Part shown: positions 35,910 to 45,111 of the stretch, piece by piece
Position numbering within the stretch: position 1 is the first letter of the stretch
Layout: every line of letters starts with the position of its first letter
NCBI RefSeq assembly: GCF_001941825.1
Contig: NZ_CP019038.1
Span: 496,001 to 560,000 of the forward strand
Length of the DNA stretch: 64,000 bases
Direction: 5' to 3'
DNA from: Massilia putida
GTDB lineage: Bacteria > Pseudomonadota > Gammaproteobacteria > Burkholderiales > Burkholderiaceae_D
Notes under the pieces: model-generated
Databases searched by the model: none
What the model saw: only the letters and a program-made list of their open reading frames with translations
Told to the model about the DNA's origin: nothing
Program-made: the position numbers and the translations under genes

Positions 35910-38258
35910 TCAAGCCTGCTTTACGTGGTCGCGGCGGTCAGCCACGGCGGCCAGCAGCGCCTGTTTCAGCTGCAGGTCGGTGAACGGCTTCGTCAGCACG
36001 CGGGCCGTCACGTCCGCCATGCCCGCCACCAGATTGCCGTAGCCGGACGCGAACACGATGGCGACGTCCGGATGGTCGGCGACGATGCGCCGCGCCAGCG
36101 TCAGGCCGTCCTGGTCGGGCAGGCTGTAGTCGACGACGGCGGCGTCATAGCGGTCGCGCGCCAGCATGTCGATCGCGTCGCGTGCCGTCGGGGCCTCGTC
36201 GGTCAGGAACCCGGCCGCCACGAGGATCGCGCGATACAGTTCGCGGGCCTGGGCATCGTCTTCCACGAGCAGTACGCGCAGGCCGCCCGTCTGGCGGGCT
36301 TCCGGCACGACGACCGCCGGCACGGGCGCCTGCGCGGGCGCCTGTCCGGCGAGTAGTTGGCGCACCTTGCCCGCCAGTTTTTCGCGCCGGTAGGGCTTGG
36401 ACAGCAGCTCCACGCCCGGATCGAGGCGGCCGCCGTGGATGATCGCGTTCTGCGTGTAGCCGGACGTGTACAGCACCTTCAGGTCGGGCAGCAACGCCTT
36501 GGCCTGGCGCACCATCTCCGTGCTTTTGAGTTTGCCGGGCATGACGACGTCCGTGAACAGCAGGTCGCAGCGCACGCCCGCCTTCAGCACGGCCAGCGCC
36601 ATCTCCGCATTGTCGGCACGCAGCACCTGGTAGCCCAGTTCGGACAGCATGCCGACGACGGTGGCCTGGACGTTCGGGTCGTCCTCGACGACGAGGATCG
36701 TCTCCGTGCCGCCGCGGACCTCGCCCGCCACCGGCTCGGGCAGCGTCTGTTCGGCTTCCAGCGTACGCGGGAAATAGGCCTTGATCGTCGTCCCGTGCCC
36801 CAGTTCGCTGTAGATGCGGAAATGGCCGCCGCTCTGCTTGACGAAGCCGAACGCCATCGACAGGCCCAGGCCCGTGCCCTGCCCTTCGCCCTTGGTCGTG
36901 AAGAACGGCTCGATGGCACGCTCGCGCACCTCGGGCGACATGCCCGTGCCCGTGTCCGAGATCGCGAGCAGCACGTACTGGCCCGGCGGCACCTCGTGCG
37001 CCGCGCTCACATACGTATCGTCGAGCATGGTGTTGGACAGTTCGACCGTCAGCTTGCCGCCGCCCGGCATCGCGTCGCGCGCATTGATGGCGAGGTTCAG
37101 CACCACGTTTTCCAGCTGGTGCGGATCGAGCGTCGCGTTCCACAGCGAGGCCGAGACGACGGTCTCCACCTCGACGTGCTCGCCGACGGCGCGCCGCACG
37201 AGCTCCTCCACGTTGCGCACGATGCGGCCCGGGTTCAGCACGTAGGGCTGCAGCGGCTGGCGGCGCGCGAACGCCAGCAACTGCGACGACAGCTTGGCGC
37301 CGCGGTCGACGGCGCCCAGGGCCATCTGCAGATGGCGCTGGGCGGTCGGCATGCCGATGATGGCGCCGCCCAGCAGTTGCAGGCTGCCGCCGATGACCTG
37401 CAGGATGTTGTTGAAGTCGTGGGCGACGCCGCCCGTCAGCTTGCCGACGGCTTCCAGCCGCTGCGCGTGCTGCAGCGCGTGGCGCGCCTCTTCCAGTTGC
37501 ACGCGCTGGGTGACGTCGCGCGTGATTTTCGCAAAGCCGACCAGGCGGCCGTCGGCGTCGCGGATCGCATCCACGACGACGTCGGCGTGGAAGCGCGAGC
37601 CGTCCTTGCGCACGCGCACGCCCTCGCCGTGGTAGCGGCCGTGCTCGCGCGCGGTCGCCAGCACGTGGTCCGGCAGGCCGGCGTGCCGGTCTTCCTCGGT
37701 ATAGAAACGGCTGAAGTGGGTGCCGACCACCTCGTCCGCCGTAAATCCCTTGATGTTGCGCGCCCCCGCGTTCCAGGTGGTGACGAGGCCTTCCGGCGAC
37801 AGCATGTAGATGGCGTAGTCGATCACGCTGTCGACCAGCATCCGGAATTGCTCCTCGCTGCGCCGCAGCGCTTCGCGCGCGAGCTTCTTGTCGCTGATGT
37901 CGCGCGTGATCTTGGCGAAGCCGAGCAGCCGGCCGTCGTCGTCGAGGATCGTGTCGATGACCACCGATGCCCAGAAATGGCTGCCGTCCTTGCGCACGCG
38001 CCACCCCTCCGATTCGTACCGTCCGGTTTCCAATGCCGTGGCGAGCGCGCGTTCCGGCAGGCCCGCGGCGCGGTCCGCGGGCGTGTAGAACCGCGAAAAG
38101 TGCTCGCCGAGGATCTCGGCTTCCGTGTAACCCTTGAAGCGGCGGGCACCGGCGTTCCAGCTGGCAACGGTGCCGTCCGGGTTGAGCATGTAGATCGCGT
38201 AGTCCGCGACGCGCTCGATCAGCAATTGCATCCGGCGCTGGGTGGTGAAATCGGTCAT
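35910..38258 (-). CDS. Hybrid histidine kinase, PAS-PAS-HK-REC-REC
   Basis: This is a 782-residue cytoplasmic hybrid kinase. Two near-identical PAS domains (about 10-130 and 140-260) each contain AIYML(N/S)P and FSRFYT. The HisKA phospho-His is in LTGGVAHDFNN. The HATPase ends around GTGLGLSMAFGF. Receiver 1 has its Asp in LLFTDVVMPG and a characteristic GGRLDPGVELLSKPY; receiver 2 has its Asp in AAVVDYSLPDQDG. There are no membrane helices. The start chosen is ATG 38258; TTG 38267 is the only longer option. Architecture and sequence are shared with the kinase at 45072. Confidence 0.9.
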   Translation of the reverse strand: MTDFTTQRRMQLLIERVADYAIYMLNPDGTVASWNAGARRFKGYTEAEILGEHFSRFYTPADRAAGLPERALATALETGRYESEGWRVRKDGSHFWASVVIDTILDDDGRLLGFAKITRDISDKKLAREALRRSEEQFRMLVDSVIDYAIYMLSPEGLVTTWNAGARNIKGFTADEVVGTHFSRFYTEEDRHAGLPDHVLATAREHGRYHGEGVRVRKDGSRFHADVVVDAIRDADGRLVGFAKITRDVTQRVQLEEARHALQHAQRLEAVGKLTGGVAHDFNNILQVIGGSLQLLGGAIIGMPTAQRHLQMALGAVDRGAKLSSQLLAFARRQPLQPYVLNPGRIVRNVEELVRRAVGEHVEVETVVSASLWNATLDPHQLENVVLNLAINARDAMPGGGKLTVELSNTMLDDTYVSAAHEVPPGQYVLLAISDTGTGMSPEVRERAIEPFFTTKGEGQGTGLGLSMAFGFVKQSGGHFRIYSELGHGTTIKAYFPRTLEAEQTLPEPVAGEVRGGTETILVVEDDPNVQATVVGMLSELGYQVLRADNAEMALAVLKAGVRCDLLFTDVVMPGKLKSTEMVRQAKALLPDLKVLYTSGYTQNAIIHGGRLDPGVELLSKPYRREKLAGKVRQLLAGQAPAQAPVPAVVVPEARQTGGLRVLLVEDDAQARELYRAILVAAGFLTDEAPTARDAIDMLARDRYDAAVVDYSLPDQDGLTLARRIVADHPDVAIVFASGYGNLVAGMADVTARVLTKPFTDLQLKQALLAAVADRRDHVKQA

Positions 38259-38434
38259 GAGGGCCAAAGGTCAAATTCGGGTTGTGTTCAGTATAACATT
38301 GTGGAAATTTTCATGCACCATATGAAACGTTTATAGCTGAGCTGACAACGTTGCATGTCCATCATGACTTGCCGGAGCGGCAATCCCGCGGGTCCGCTAC
38401 AATCCCGATGTCGACGATCACCATGGAGAACGCT

Positions 38435-38821
38435 ATGTCGGGTTACAGCATCAATATCGAAGAACGTACGCTAGCCGGAAACAATTTCCGTGAAGTGCTT
38501 TACACGACACAGCGCAGCCAGCTGGTCATCATGACCCTGCAACCCGGCGAAGAGATCGGCCTCGAGAAGCACGAAGGCCACGATCAGTTCATCCGGGTGG
38601 AGGCGGGACAGGGCGTCGCCATCCTGGACGGCGACAAGCACCCGCTCGAAGACGGCGTGGCCGTCGTCATCCCGGCCGGCACGGAGCACAACGTCATCAA
38701 CACGTCCGCCAGCGAACCCATGCGCCTGTACACGCTGTACACGCCGCCCGAGCATCCCGACGGCATCGTCCACGCGACCAAGGCCGAGGCCGACGAGTAC
38801 GAACGGCAGCACGGCCACTGA
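38435..38821 (+). CDS. Cupin-domain protein
   Basis: This is a 128-residue single-domain cupin. The conserved half-motifs are GEEIGLEKHEGHDQFIRVEAGQG and DGVAVVIPAGTEHNVIN, with metal-binding His and Glu. It resembles the stand-alone cupins annotated as mannose-6-phosphate isomerase-like. The ATG at 38435 has GGAGA 7 bases upstream; in-frame ATGs at 38408 and 38423 are alternatives. It is convergent with the membrane-anchored protein gene. Confidence 0.85.
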   Translation: MSGYSINIEERTLAGNNFREVLYTTQRSQLVIMTLQPGEEIGLEKHEGHDQFIRVEAGQGVAILDGDKHPLEDGVAVVIPAGTEHNVINTSASEPMRLYTLYTPPEHPDGIVHATKAEADEYERQHGH

Positions 38822-38832
38822 CAGCCCGCGCG

Positions 38833-39939
38833 CTACCCCTTGCAGGCCAGGCCGTAGCGCGTCATCGTACACGCGCGCTCGATACACTGGCGCTCGTCGT
38901 AGCCGTGGGCGCGGCATTGCATCAGCGTTTCCTCGCGGCGCTGGCGCGGCGACGGCGTGGCGGCGACGGGTGGCTCCTCCCGCGCCTGCGCGCGGCGGGC
39001 CTTCGCCGCGGCGCGCTTGCGCGCGGACGATGCCGGACGGGACGTGCGCCGGGGCGGATTGACGTCGACCGGCACCACGGTCCTGCTGGCGTCGTCGGGC
39101 GGTGGCGTCTCCGCGGCCGGCGCGGGCGCGGGCACTGCCGCTGCGGCGATTTCCGGTTCAGGCAGCGGCTTCACGGTCTCGGCCGCGACGGGCGCTGTCG
39201 GCGCCGGCGCCGCCGGCACGGCGGCCGCGGAGCCCGTGGGGAATGCCTGCGCGCCGCTCGCCGCAACCGGTGCCGGCGATGTGTTCGCCACGACGACGAG
39301 CGCGCCGTCGACACGGTTTTCTTCATACAGCCACAAGCCGCCCGCCGCGATGGCCGCCAGCAGGCCCCCGGCGATACTCCACGTCACGAGGCGGCGTTTC
39401 CACACGCTACCCCACGCCGGCGTGCCGTCGCGGGCCGCGTCGTCGCGCAGGCGCGCGGCCAGCCAGTCGGCTTCGGCTTCGGCCTCGGGCCGGCCCGGAC
39501 GCGGGATCGTACCCGGGCCGGATCCGGGATCGATACGTGACTCGGGGGCGGCAGGGCCGGAAGGACGCGGCGGCGGCACGTGACGGGGGCGCGCCTGCTC
39601 GCCGGGCACCGTCGCCTCGTCGGTGGGCGGCGGAGCTGGTGGCCGCTGCTGCGGCGGCGTCGGACGATGTTGCGCCGCCCGCTCGGCCCAGGCTTCGATC
39701 GCGACGCCGAGGCCGCGCGCCGGCGTGTCCGGGGCGCGCTGCATGGCGCCCGGATCGGCCCGTTGTACGGCGGCGCCGGCCAGGTCCCGCCGGGCGCCGG
39801 GACCATGCCAGACGGCCGGTCGCGGCGGCCGGGCGGGCGCCGGCGGCGGATCCGCTGACTTCGGCGCCGCCTCCGCGGGCTTCGGCGCCGCCTCGGCCGA
39901 GCCGCTTTCCTGGAAGTCTTGCAACAGTTGGGTCTTCAT
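38833..39939 (-). CDS. Membrane-anchored low-complexity protein with C-terminal Cys motif
   Basis: This is a 368-residue protein I do not recognise. A long Pro/Ala/Arg-rich N-terminal part (1-175) is followed by one membrane helix (about 188-206, SIAGGLLAAIAAGGLWLYEE), a second Pro/Ala-rich periplasm-facing stretch, and an Arg/Lys patch. The C-terminus (last ~30 residues) has three spaced cysteines in CRAHGYDERQCIERAC and a fourth near the end, a pattern that looks structured and conserved. TonB-like stalk topology is suggested, but no TonB or peptidoglycan-binding domain can be seen. Confidence 0.7.
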   Translation of the reverse strand: MKTQLLQDFQESGSAEAAPKPAEAAPKSADPPPAPARPPRPAVWHGPGARRDLAGAAVQRADPGAMQRAPDTPARGLGVAIEAWAERAAQHRPTPPQQRPPAPPPTDEATVPGEQARPRHVPPPRPSGPAAPESRIDPGSGPGTIPRPGRPEAEAEADWLAARLRDDAARDGTPAWGSVWKRRLVTWSIAGGLLAAIAAGGLWLYEENRVDGALVVVANTSPAPVAASGAQAFPTGSAAAVPAAPAPTAPVAAETVKPLPEPEIAAAAVPAPAPAAETPPPDDASRTVVPVDVNPPRRTSRPASSARKRAAAKARRAQAREEPPVAATPSPRQRREETLMQCRAHGYDERQCIERACTMTRYGLACKG

Positions 39940-40012
39940 GGTGCGGTGCGCAATCCGGGTAACCGGATGGGCAGTGTACCGAATCCCGACCGAGCGCGGA
40001 GCGCGCCTGAAC

Positions 40013-42412
40013 CTACAGGGTCACGGCGACCTTCAACTCCGCCTCCCGCACGGCCGGCAGCGGGACGTCCAGCACGCGGCGCTTGGCGTCCCAGCGGAAC
40101 GCCACCGGCTTGCCGCCGGCCCAAACGGCGCGCGGACGCGCACCGACATTGTGCACCTTGAGGTCGAAGGTGCGGGCCGTGGGCGCCGCGGCGGCGCCCG
40201 TCTCGGGCGCGATCGTCAGGTCGAGCCGGCCGTCGGCCAGGCGGCTCGAGAAGCGCACCAGTTCGTACCTGCCCGACTCGTAGGCGTGCGCCGTGCGGCC
40301 GTCGTCGTCGTACAGATGGCCTTCCGACCTGGCGACGCCCGCATCGTGCCAGTAGTGCAGATCGAGCTTCGCCGTCGAATAATCGCGCGTGCTCTGCACC
40401 GGCTGCGCGAGCGGGATGAAGGCGCCGGCGCGCACGAACGTCGGGATGCGGTCCGGGCGCGTGGCCACCGTCTCGACGATGCCGCCGCGGTGCGGTTCGT
40501 CCGTATAAAAATCGAACCAGACGCTGCCCCTGCGGGGGAACACGACTTCCTTGCGCGCGGCGCCCGGCTCCGTGACGGGCGCGACGAGGAAGTCCGGGCC
40601 CCACAGATAGGTCGACGCCACGCCGCTCGTGGGCAGCATGTCGTCGTCCGGATCCTCGAACAGGACGGGCCGCATCATCGGCATGCCCGTGCGGCTGTCG
40701 TCGAAGGCGGCCGTGTAGTTATACGGCAGCATCGCGTAGCGCAGCCGGATCGCGTCGCGCGCCAGCGCCTTCACGGCCGGCGTGCGGAACACGGCTTCGG
40801 ACGGCACCTCTTCCTGCGCGTGCGGACGGAAGATGGGCTGGAACACGCCGTACTGCAGCCAGCGCACGTACAACTCGTCGTCCAGCACGGGGCTCGCGAA
40901 GCCGCCCAGGTCGGAGTGCATGTACGCCTGGCCCTGCATGCCCATCTGCAGCGCGATCTCCATCTGCGATTGCAGGCCGTCCCACCCGCGGTGCACGTCG
41001 CCCGACCACGGGATCATGCCGAAGCGCTGCGACCCCGAGTAGCCCGAGCGCATCAGGATGAACGGCCGCTCCTGCGGATAGTCGCGCGCATAGCCGTCCG
41101 CGATCAGGTGCGCCCATTCGTGGCCGTAGATATTGTGGACCTGGTCCGCGGTCCCGGTCGCATGATGCGCGCCGGACGGATGCATTTCCGGCTCGCCCAG
41201 ATCGCCCCACCAGCCGGCGACGCCGCCCGCCTTGAGGTCCTTGTAGATGTTCCAGAACCAGTCGCGCGCCTGCGGCTTGAAGACATCGACGAGCCCCGTG
41301 TTCCCGAAGAAGAAATCGAACGTGAACGGCTTGCCGGCGGCATCGGTCGCGAGCACGCCCTGCTGCACGGCCTCCTGCCAGCGTTTGGACGTCGTCAGTA
41401 CGAACGGTTCCGTGATCACGACGGTGTTGACGCCCTTCTTTCGAAAGTCGGCCATCATCGCCTCCGGGTGCGGGAAGCTGTCGCGGTCCCACGCGAGATT
41501 GCCCATCGTGCCCTTGACCGTCTTGCCGAACCAGTACAGGTCGAGCACGACGGCGTCCAGCGGGATGCCGTCCGCGATGAACTTGTCGACGACGGCCCGC
41601 GTCTCGCTTTCCGTGTGGTAGCCGAAGCGGCTGGCGAAATTGCCGAATGCCCAGCGTGGGGGCAGCGGCTGGCGGCCCGTCAGACGGGTCGTCCCGTCCA
41701 TCACCTGCGCCCAGTCGTCGCCCGCGATCACCTGATAGGTCTTGCGGCCCCCCATCACCTCGTAGCGCAGGGTGCCGTCCTTGCGGCTGTCGAAATCGAG
41801 CCAGCCGGCCTGCGGATTATCGAAGTGCAGCGCGTATTTGTGCGACGACAGCGCCATCGGGATGCCGTACCCCATCTGGTCGGCGTGGTTGCCGAAGCCG
41901 TACGACGCCTTGTTGTACAGGCGCAGGCGCTGGCCGCGGCGGTTCATGCCGACGGCGCGTGATCCGGCGCCGTACAGCGCTTCATCGCCCTCCAGCGCGA
42001 ATTCGATACTGTCCAGGTCCCCTACGTGGCCGTAACCGTGCTTTTCCGCGACGAGCGGCTTGCCCTTGTACTCGTAACGGATGCGGAACGGCGACTTCTC
42101 GACCGTCACCGTGATGCCGTCCGTGACGAGCCGGATGCGGCCGTCCGCTTCCTGCACCGTGGCTATCACCTGGCCGGGCTTCAGCACGACGGCGTGCGAG
42201 GCCGGGTCGAACGACTCGCCGCGCGGCACGAAACTCGTCTCGACGATGTTGGCGTCGTACGGGCGGATGAGGTAGCGGCCGTCGCTGGTGGCGATGTCCA
42301 GCGTGCCGTTGTCGTTGCGGTAGCCGAGGAAGGCGCGGTCGGCATTCTGCGCGTGGGCCGGCAAGCCGGCGATCAGACACAGGGCGAGCACGGCGTGGCG
42401 GATGGGTTTCAT
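40013..42412 (-). CDS. GH31-family alpha-glycosidase (exported)
   Basis: This is a 799-residue glycoside hydrolase family 31 enzyme with a signal peptide ending at AHAQ. The N-terminal beta-sandwich is followed by the catalytic barrel. The nucleophile region is GWWGDLGEPE and the acid/base is probably Asp in WSGDVHRGWDGL. C-terminal beta domains follow (DDDGRTAHAYESGRYELV). It cleaves alpha-linked sugars such as alpha-glucosides or alpha-xylosides; the exact linkage is unclear. GGGAGACC precedes the ATG. It stands alone between convergent or divergent genes. Confidence 0.92.
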   Translation of the reverse strand: MKPIRHAVLALCLIAGLPAHAQNADRAFLGYRNDNGTLDIATSDGRYLIRPYDANIVETSFVPRGESFDPASHAVVLKPGQVIATVQEADGRIRLVTDGITVTVEKSPFRIRYEYKGKPLVAEKHGYGHVGDLDSIEFALEGDEALYGAGSRAVGMNRRGQRLRLYNKASYGFGNHADQMGYGIPMALSSHKYALHFDNPQAGWLDFDSRKDGTLRYEVMGGRKTYQVIAGDDWAQVMDGTTRLTGRQPLPPRWAFGNFASRFGYHTESETRAVVDKFIADGIPLDAVVLDLYWFGKTVKGTMGNLAWDRDSFPHPEAMMADFRKKGVNTVVITEPFVLTTSKRWQEAVQQGVLATDAAGKPFTFDFFFGNTGLVDVFKPQARDWFWNIYKDLKAGGVAGWWGDLGEPEMHPSGAHHATGTADQVHNIYGHEWAHLIADGYARDYPQERPFILMRSGYSGSQRFGMIPWSGDVHRGWDGLQSQMEIALQMGMQGQAYMHSDLGGFASPVLDDELYVRWLQYGVFQPIFRPHAQEEVPSEAVFRTPAVKALARDAIRLRYAMLPYNYTAAFDDSRTGMPMMRPVLFEDPDDDMLPTSGVASTYLWGPDFLVAPVTEPGAARKEVVFPRRGSVWFDFYTDEPHRGGIVETVATRPDRIPTFVRAGAFIPLAQPVQSTRDYSTAKLDLHYWHDAGVARSEGHLYDDDGRTAHAYESGRYELVRFSSRLADGRLDLTIAPETGAAAAPTARTFDLKVHNVGARPRAVWAGGKPVAFRWDAKRRVLDVPLPAVREAELKVAVTL

Positions 42413-42601
42413 GGTCTCCCGTCGTTGTCATTGTTGGAATGAAGGAATTTTAACCTGTTCACGTAGAAAAGCTACAACCAACCGAACAAAACGCCGGGAT
42501 GGCCCGATATTGCGTGTAGTTTGACTACTTTGGCACTGCCGTGCGGCGGCCGCGACATTCTGGCGTCAGAATAGCGGGAACGACAACCCATGAGAGACCC
42601 C

Positions 42602-43387
42602 ATGCGCATCGCCACCTTCAACGTCAACGGCATCAACAGCCGTCTCCCCGCCCTGCTGCAATGGCTGGAAGAAACGCAGCCGGACGTCGCCTGCCTGCAG
42701 GAACTCAAGGCACCGCAGGACAAATTTCCGGAGATGGAGATCCGCGCGGCCGGCTATTGCCCTATTTGGCACGGCCAGAAAAGCTGGAACGGCGTGGCGA
42801 TCCTCGCGCGCGGCGTGGAGCCGCAGGAGATGCAGCGCGGCCTGCCGGGCGATCCCGACGACGAGCAGAGCCGCTACATCGAAGCGGTGGTGAACGGCAT
42901 CCTCGTCGTCTGCCTGTATCTGCCGAACGGGAACCCGGCGCCCGGTCCCAAATTCGAGTACAAGCTGCGCTGGTTCGAGCGCCTGCACGTGCGCGCGCAA
43001 GCGTTGATCGCGACGGGCGCGCCGGTCGTCATCGCGGGCGACTACAACGTGATGCCGACGGAACTCGACGTCTACAAGCCCGAGCGCTGGCTCGACGACG
43101 CGCTGTTCCGCCCGGAGACGCGGGCAGCGTACCGGCGCCTGCTCGACCAGGGCTGGACGGATGCCGTGCGCGCCATGCATCCGGACGAAGTCATCTACAC
43201 GTTCTGGGATTATTTCCGTGACGCGTACGGCCGCAACGCCGGCCTGCGCATCGACCACCTGCTCTTGAGCCCGGCACTGGCGCCGAAGCTGCGGGCGGCG
43301 GGGGTCGACCGCGACGTGCGCGGGCGTCCGAAACCGAGCGACCACGCACCCACGTGGATCGAACTGGACTGGCCGGAACTGGCGTGA
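42602..43387 (+). CDS. xth: Exodeoxyribonuclease III
   Basis: This 261-residue AP endonuclease/3' exonuclease repairs abasic sites. It has the conserved MRIATFNVNGINSR start, CLQELKAP (metal-binding Glu), GDYNVMP (Asp-Asn pair) and the C-terminal RIDHLLLS and KPSDHAPTWIEL with the catalytic His. The start at ATG 42602 matches the family; an upstream ATG (42590) would add four residues. It ends 3 bases before the convergent TetR-type regulator. Confidence 0.93.
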   Translation: MRIATFNVNGINSRLPALLQWLEETQPDVACLQELKAPQDKFPEMEIRAAGYCPIWHGQKSWNGVAILARGVEPQEMQRGLPGDPDDEQSRYIEAVVNGILVVCLYLPNGNPAPGPKFEYKLRWFERLHVRAQALIATGAPVVIAGDYNVMPTELDVYKPERWLDDALFRPETRAAYRRLLDQGWTDAVRAMHPDEVIYTFWDYFRDAYGRNAGLRIDHLLLSPALAPKLRAAGVDRDVRGRPKPSDHAPTWIELDWPELA

Positions 43388-43390
43388 CCG

Positions 43391-44026
43391 TCAGGCCGTC
43401 TTGCGGCGTACGGGCGCCCGGCCCAGCACCATGCCGAGGCGCAGCGCGCTGTCGGTGACGATCTCGATGTCGGGCGTGTACCCGTCCTCGATCCAGCGCA
43501 GCGCGATGTGGATCACCCCGCCGACGATGCCCGCTTCCAGCAACGGATCGGCCGGCACGCCGGGCGGCACGACGAGCTTGCCGACCTGTTCGCCGATGGC
43601 GCGCAAGGCGCTGTCGAACGCCTTGTCGACGGCCCGGCTGACGCCGCGTATCTCGACGAGGAACACACGCGCCGAGCGCGGTTCGCGCTGCAGCGCCGCG
43701 AAATAGGTGTGCAGCATGGCGCGGGCCCGCGCGACGCGGCTGCGGCCGGCCTGGCGTGCCGCTTCCGTGATCTCGCCCAGCACGCTGTACGTGACGGCGT
43801 TGAACGACGCGATCAGCAGTTCTTCGCTGTTGGCGAACGATTCGTAAAAATACCGTTCGGTGAGTCCGGCCGATTCGCAGACGGCCTTGACGGTGGAGTG
43901 GCGATAGCCGCGCTCGCCATAGACGGCGACGGCCGCCGCGATCAACTGGGAACGCCGCTGGGCGCGCCGTTCGTCCTGCGGAATACCACGATAGGGTCGG
44001 GCAGATTGTAAAGATTCTGGAGGCAT
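43391..44026 (-). CDS. TetR-family transcriptional regulator
   Basis: This is a 211-residue TetR-type repressor. The N-terminal helix-turn-helix has AAVAVYGERGYRHSTVKAVCESAGLTERYFYESF. The ligand-binding helices fill the rest. It is divergent from an alpha/beta hydrolase gene, which it probably represses; a TGACA-N8-TGTCA palindrome lies between them. The ligand is unknown. Confidence 0.9.
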   Translation of the reverse strand: MPPESLQSARPYRGIPQDERRAQRRSQLIAAAVAVYGERGYRHSTVKAVCESAGLTERYFYESFANSEELLIASFNAVTYSVLGEITEAARQAGRSRVARARAMLHTYFAALQREPRSARVFLVEIRGVSRAVDKAFDSALRAIGEQVGKLVVPPGVPADPLLEAGIVGGVIHIALRWIEDGYTPDIEIVTDSALRLGMVLGRAPVRRKTA

Positions 44027-44060
44027 TCTTCTATTTTCTCACAGAACATTCCGCACTGAA

Positions 44061-44088
44061 TTGTGACAATATTAGGTGTCAATATTAA
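44061..44088 (+). promoter_or_regulatory. Putative promoter and TetR-type operator
   Basis: TTGTGA (44061) and TATTAA (44083) are spaced by 16 bases and point toward the hydrolase gene. TGACA (44064) and TGTCA (44077) form an inverted repeat spaced by 8 bases over the spacer. The same stretch also reads as a 13-base tandem repeat, GTGACAATATTAG/GTGTCAATATTAA. Position over the promoter fits repression by the divergent TetR protein. Confidence 0.5.
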
Positions 44089-44127
44089 ATCAAAAACCCG
44101 ACCCGACACCGAAAAAGCGACCAAGCG

Positions 44128-45111
44128 ATGATCTACGTCCTGTCCATCCTGGCCGTCGTGGCCGTGCTCGTGCTGCTGACTTTCCTGTTCACCGTCTACA
44201 TGGCGCGCAAGGTCGAAGCGCTGCTGCCGCCGACGGGCCGCTTCGTCGACGTGCCCGGCGCGCGCCTGCACGTGCGCGAATTCGGCAGCGGCGATCCCGG
44301 CGCGCCCGCCATCCTGCTCGTGCACGGCCTCGCGGCCCAGCTCGAGCACTTCACGTACGGCGTGACGTGCCGCCTCTCCAGCCGGTACCGGATCGTCGCG
44401 GTCGACCGGCCGGGTTCCGGTTTCTCGACGCGCGGGCCGGGCACGGCGGCCGACCTGAATACGCAGGCCCGCATTCTCGCCGCGCTGATCGACCGGCTGC
44501 AACTGGAGCGGCCGCTCGTCGTCGGCCATTCGCTGGGCGGCGCGCTGGCCCTCGCGCTCGCGCTGGACCATCCGCACCGCGTAGGCGCACTGGCCCTGAT
44601 CGCGCCGCTGACGCACATGCAGGAACACGTGCCGCCCGTATTCGAGGGCCTGACGATCCTGTCGCCCGTGTGGCGCAACTTCGTCGCCTGGACCTTGGCG
44701 GTTCCCGCCTTGATCAAGAACAGCCGTGCGACGTTGGACCAGGTGTTCGGGCCGGAGCCCGTGCCGCACGATTTCGCCACGCGCGGCGGCGGCCTCCTCG
44801 GCCTGCGGCCGGGCGCCTTCCTGTCCGCGTCGGACGATTTGCGCTCCCTGCCCGACTGCCTGCCCGCGCAGCAGGCGCGCTACGGCGAACTGGAGATGCC
44901 CGTGACCATCCTGTACGGCAAGGACGACCGCATCCTCGACCCGCGCGCGCACGGCCAGGCGCTCGCCGACAAGGTGCGCGGCGCGCGCCTGGAACTGATC
45001 GAGGGCGGCCACATGCTGCCGGTGACGAACCCGGAGGCGACCGCCGCCTTCATCATGGCTCCCGCGGACGGTCAGACGGCCAGCACCGCCATCAGCGCGG
45101 CGAGGTCGTAG
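44128..45111 (+). CDS. Membrane-anchored alpha/beta hydrolase
   Basis: This is a 327-residue serine hydrolase. A single N-terminal helix (about 3-25) anchors it. The oxyanion region is LLVHGLAAQ, the nucleophile elbow GHSLGG, the acid is probably in YGKDDRILD and the catalytic His is in EGGHMLPVTNPE. Substrate unknown. Its last 40 bases overlap the 3' end of the convergent hybrid kinase. Confidence 0.9.
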   Translation: MIYVLSILAVVAVLVLLTFLFTVYMARKVEALLPPTGRFVDVPGARLHVREFGSGDPGAPAILLVHGLAAQLEHFTYGVTCRLSSRYRIVAVDRPGSGFSTRGPGTAADLNTQARILAALIDRLQLERPLVVGHSLGGALALALALDHPHRVGALALIAPLTHMQEHVPPVFEGLTILSPVWRNFVAWTLAVPALIKNSRATLDQVFGPEPVPHDFATRGGGLLGLRPGAFLSASDDLRSLPDCLPAQQARYGELEMPVTILYGKDDRILDPRAHGQALADKVRGARLELIEGGHMLPVTNPEATAAFIMAPADGQTASTAISAARS

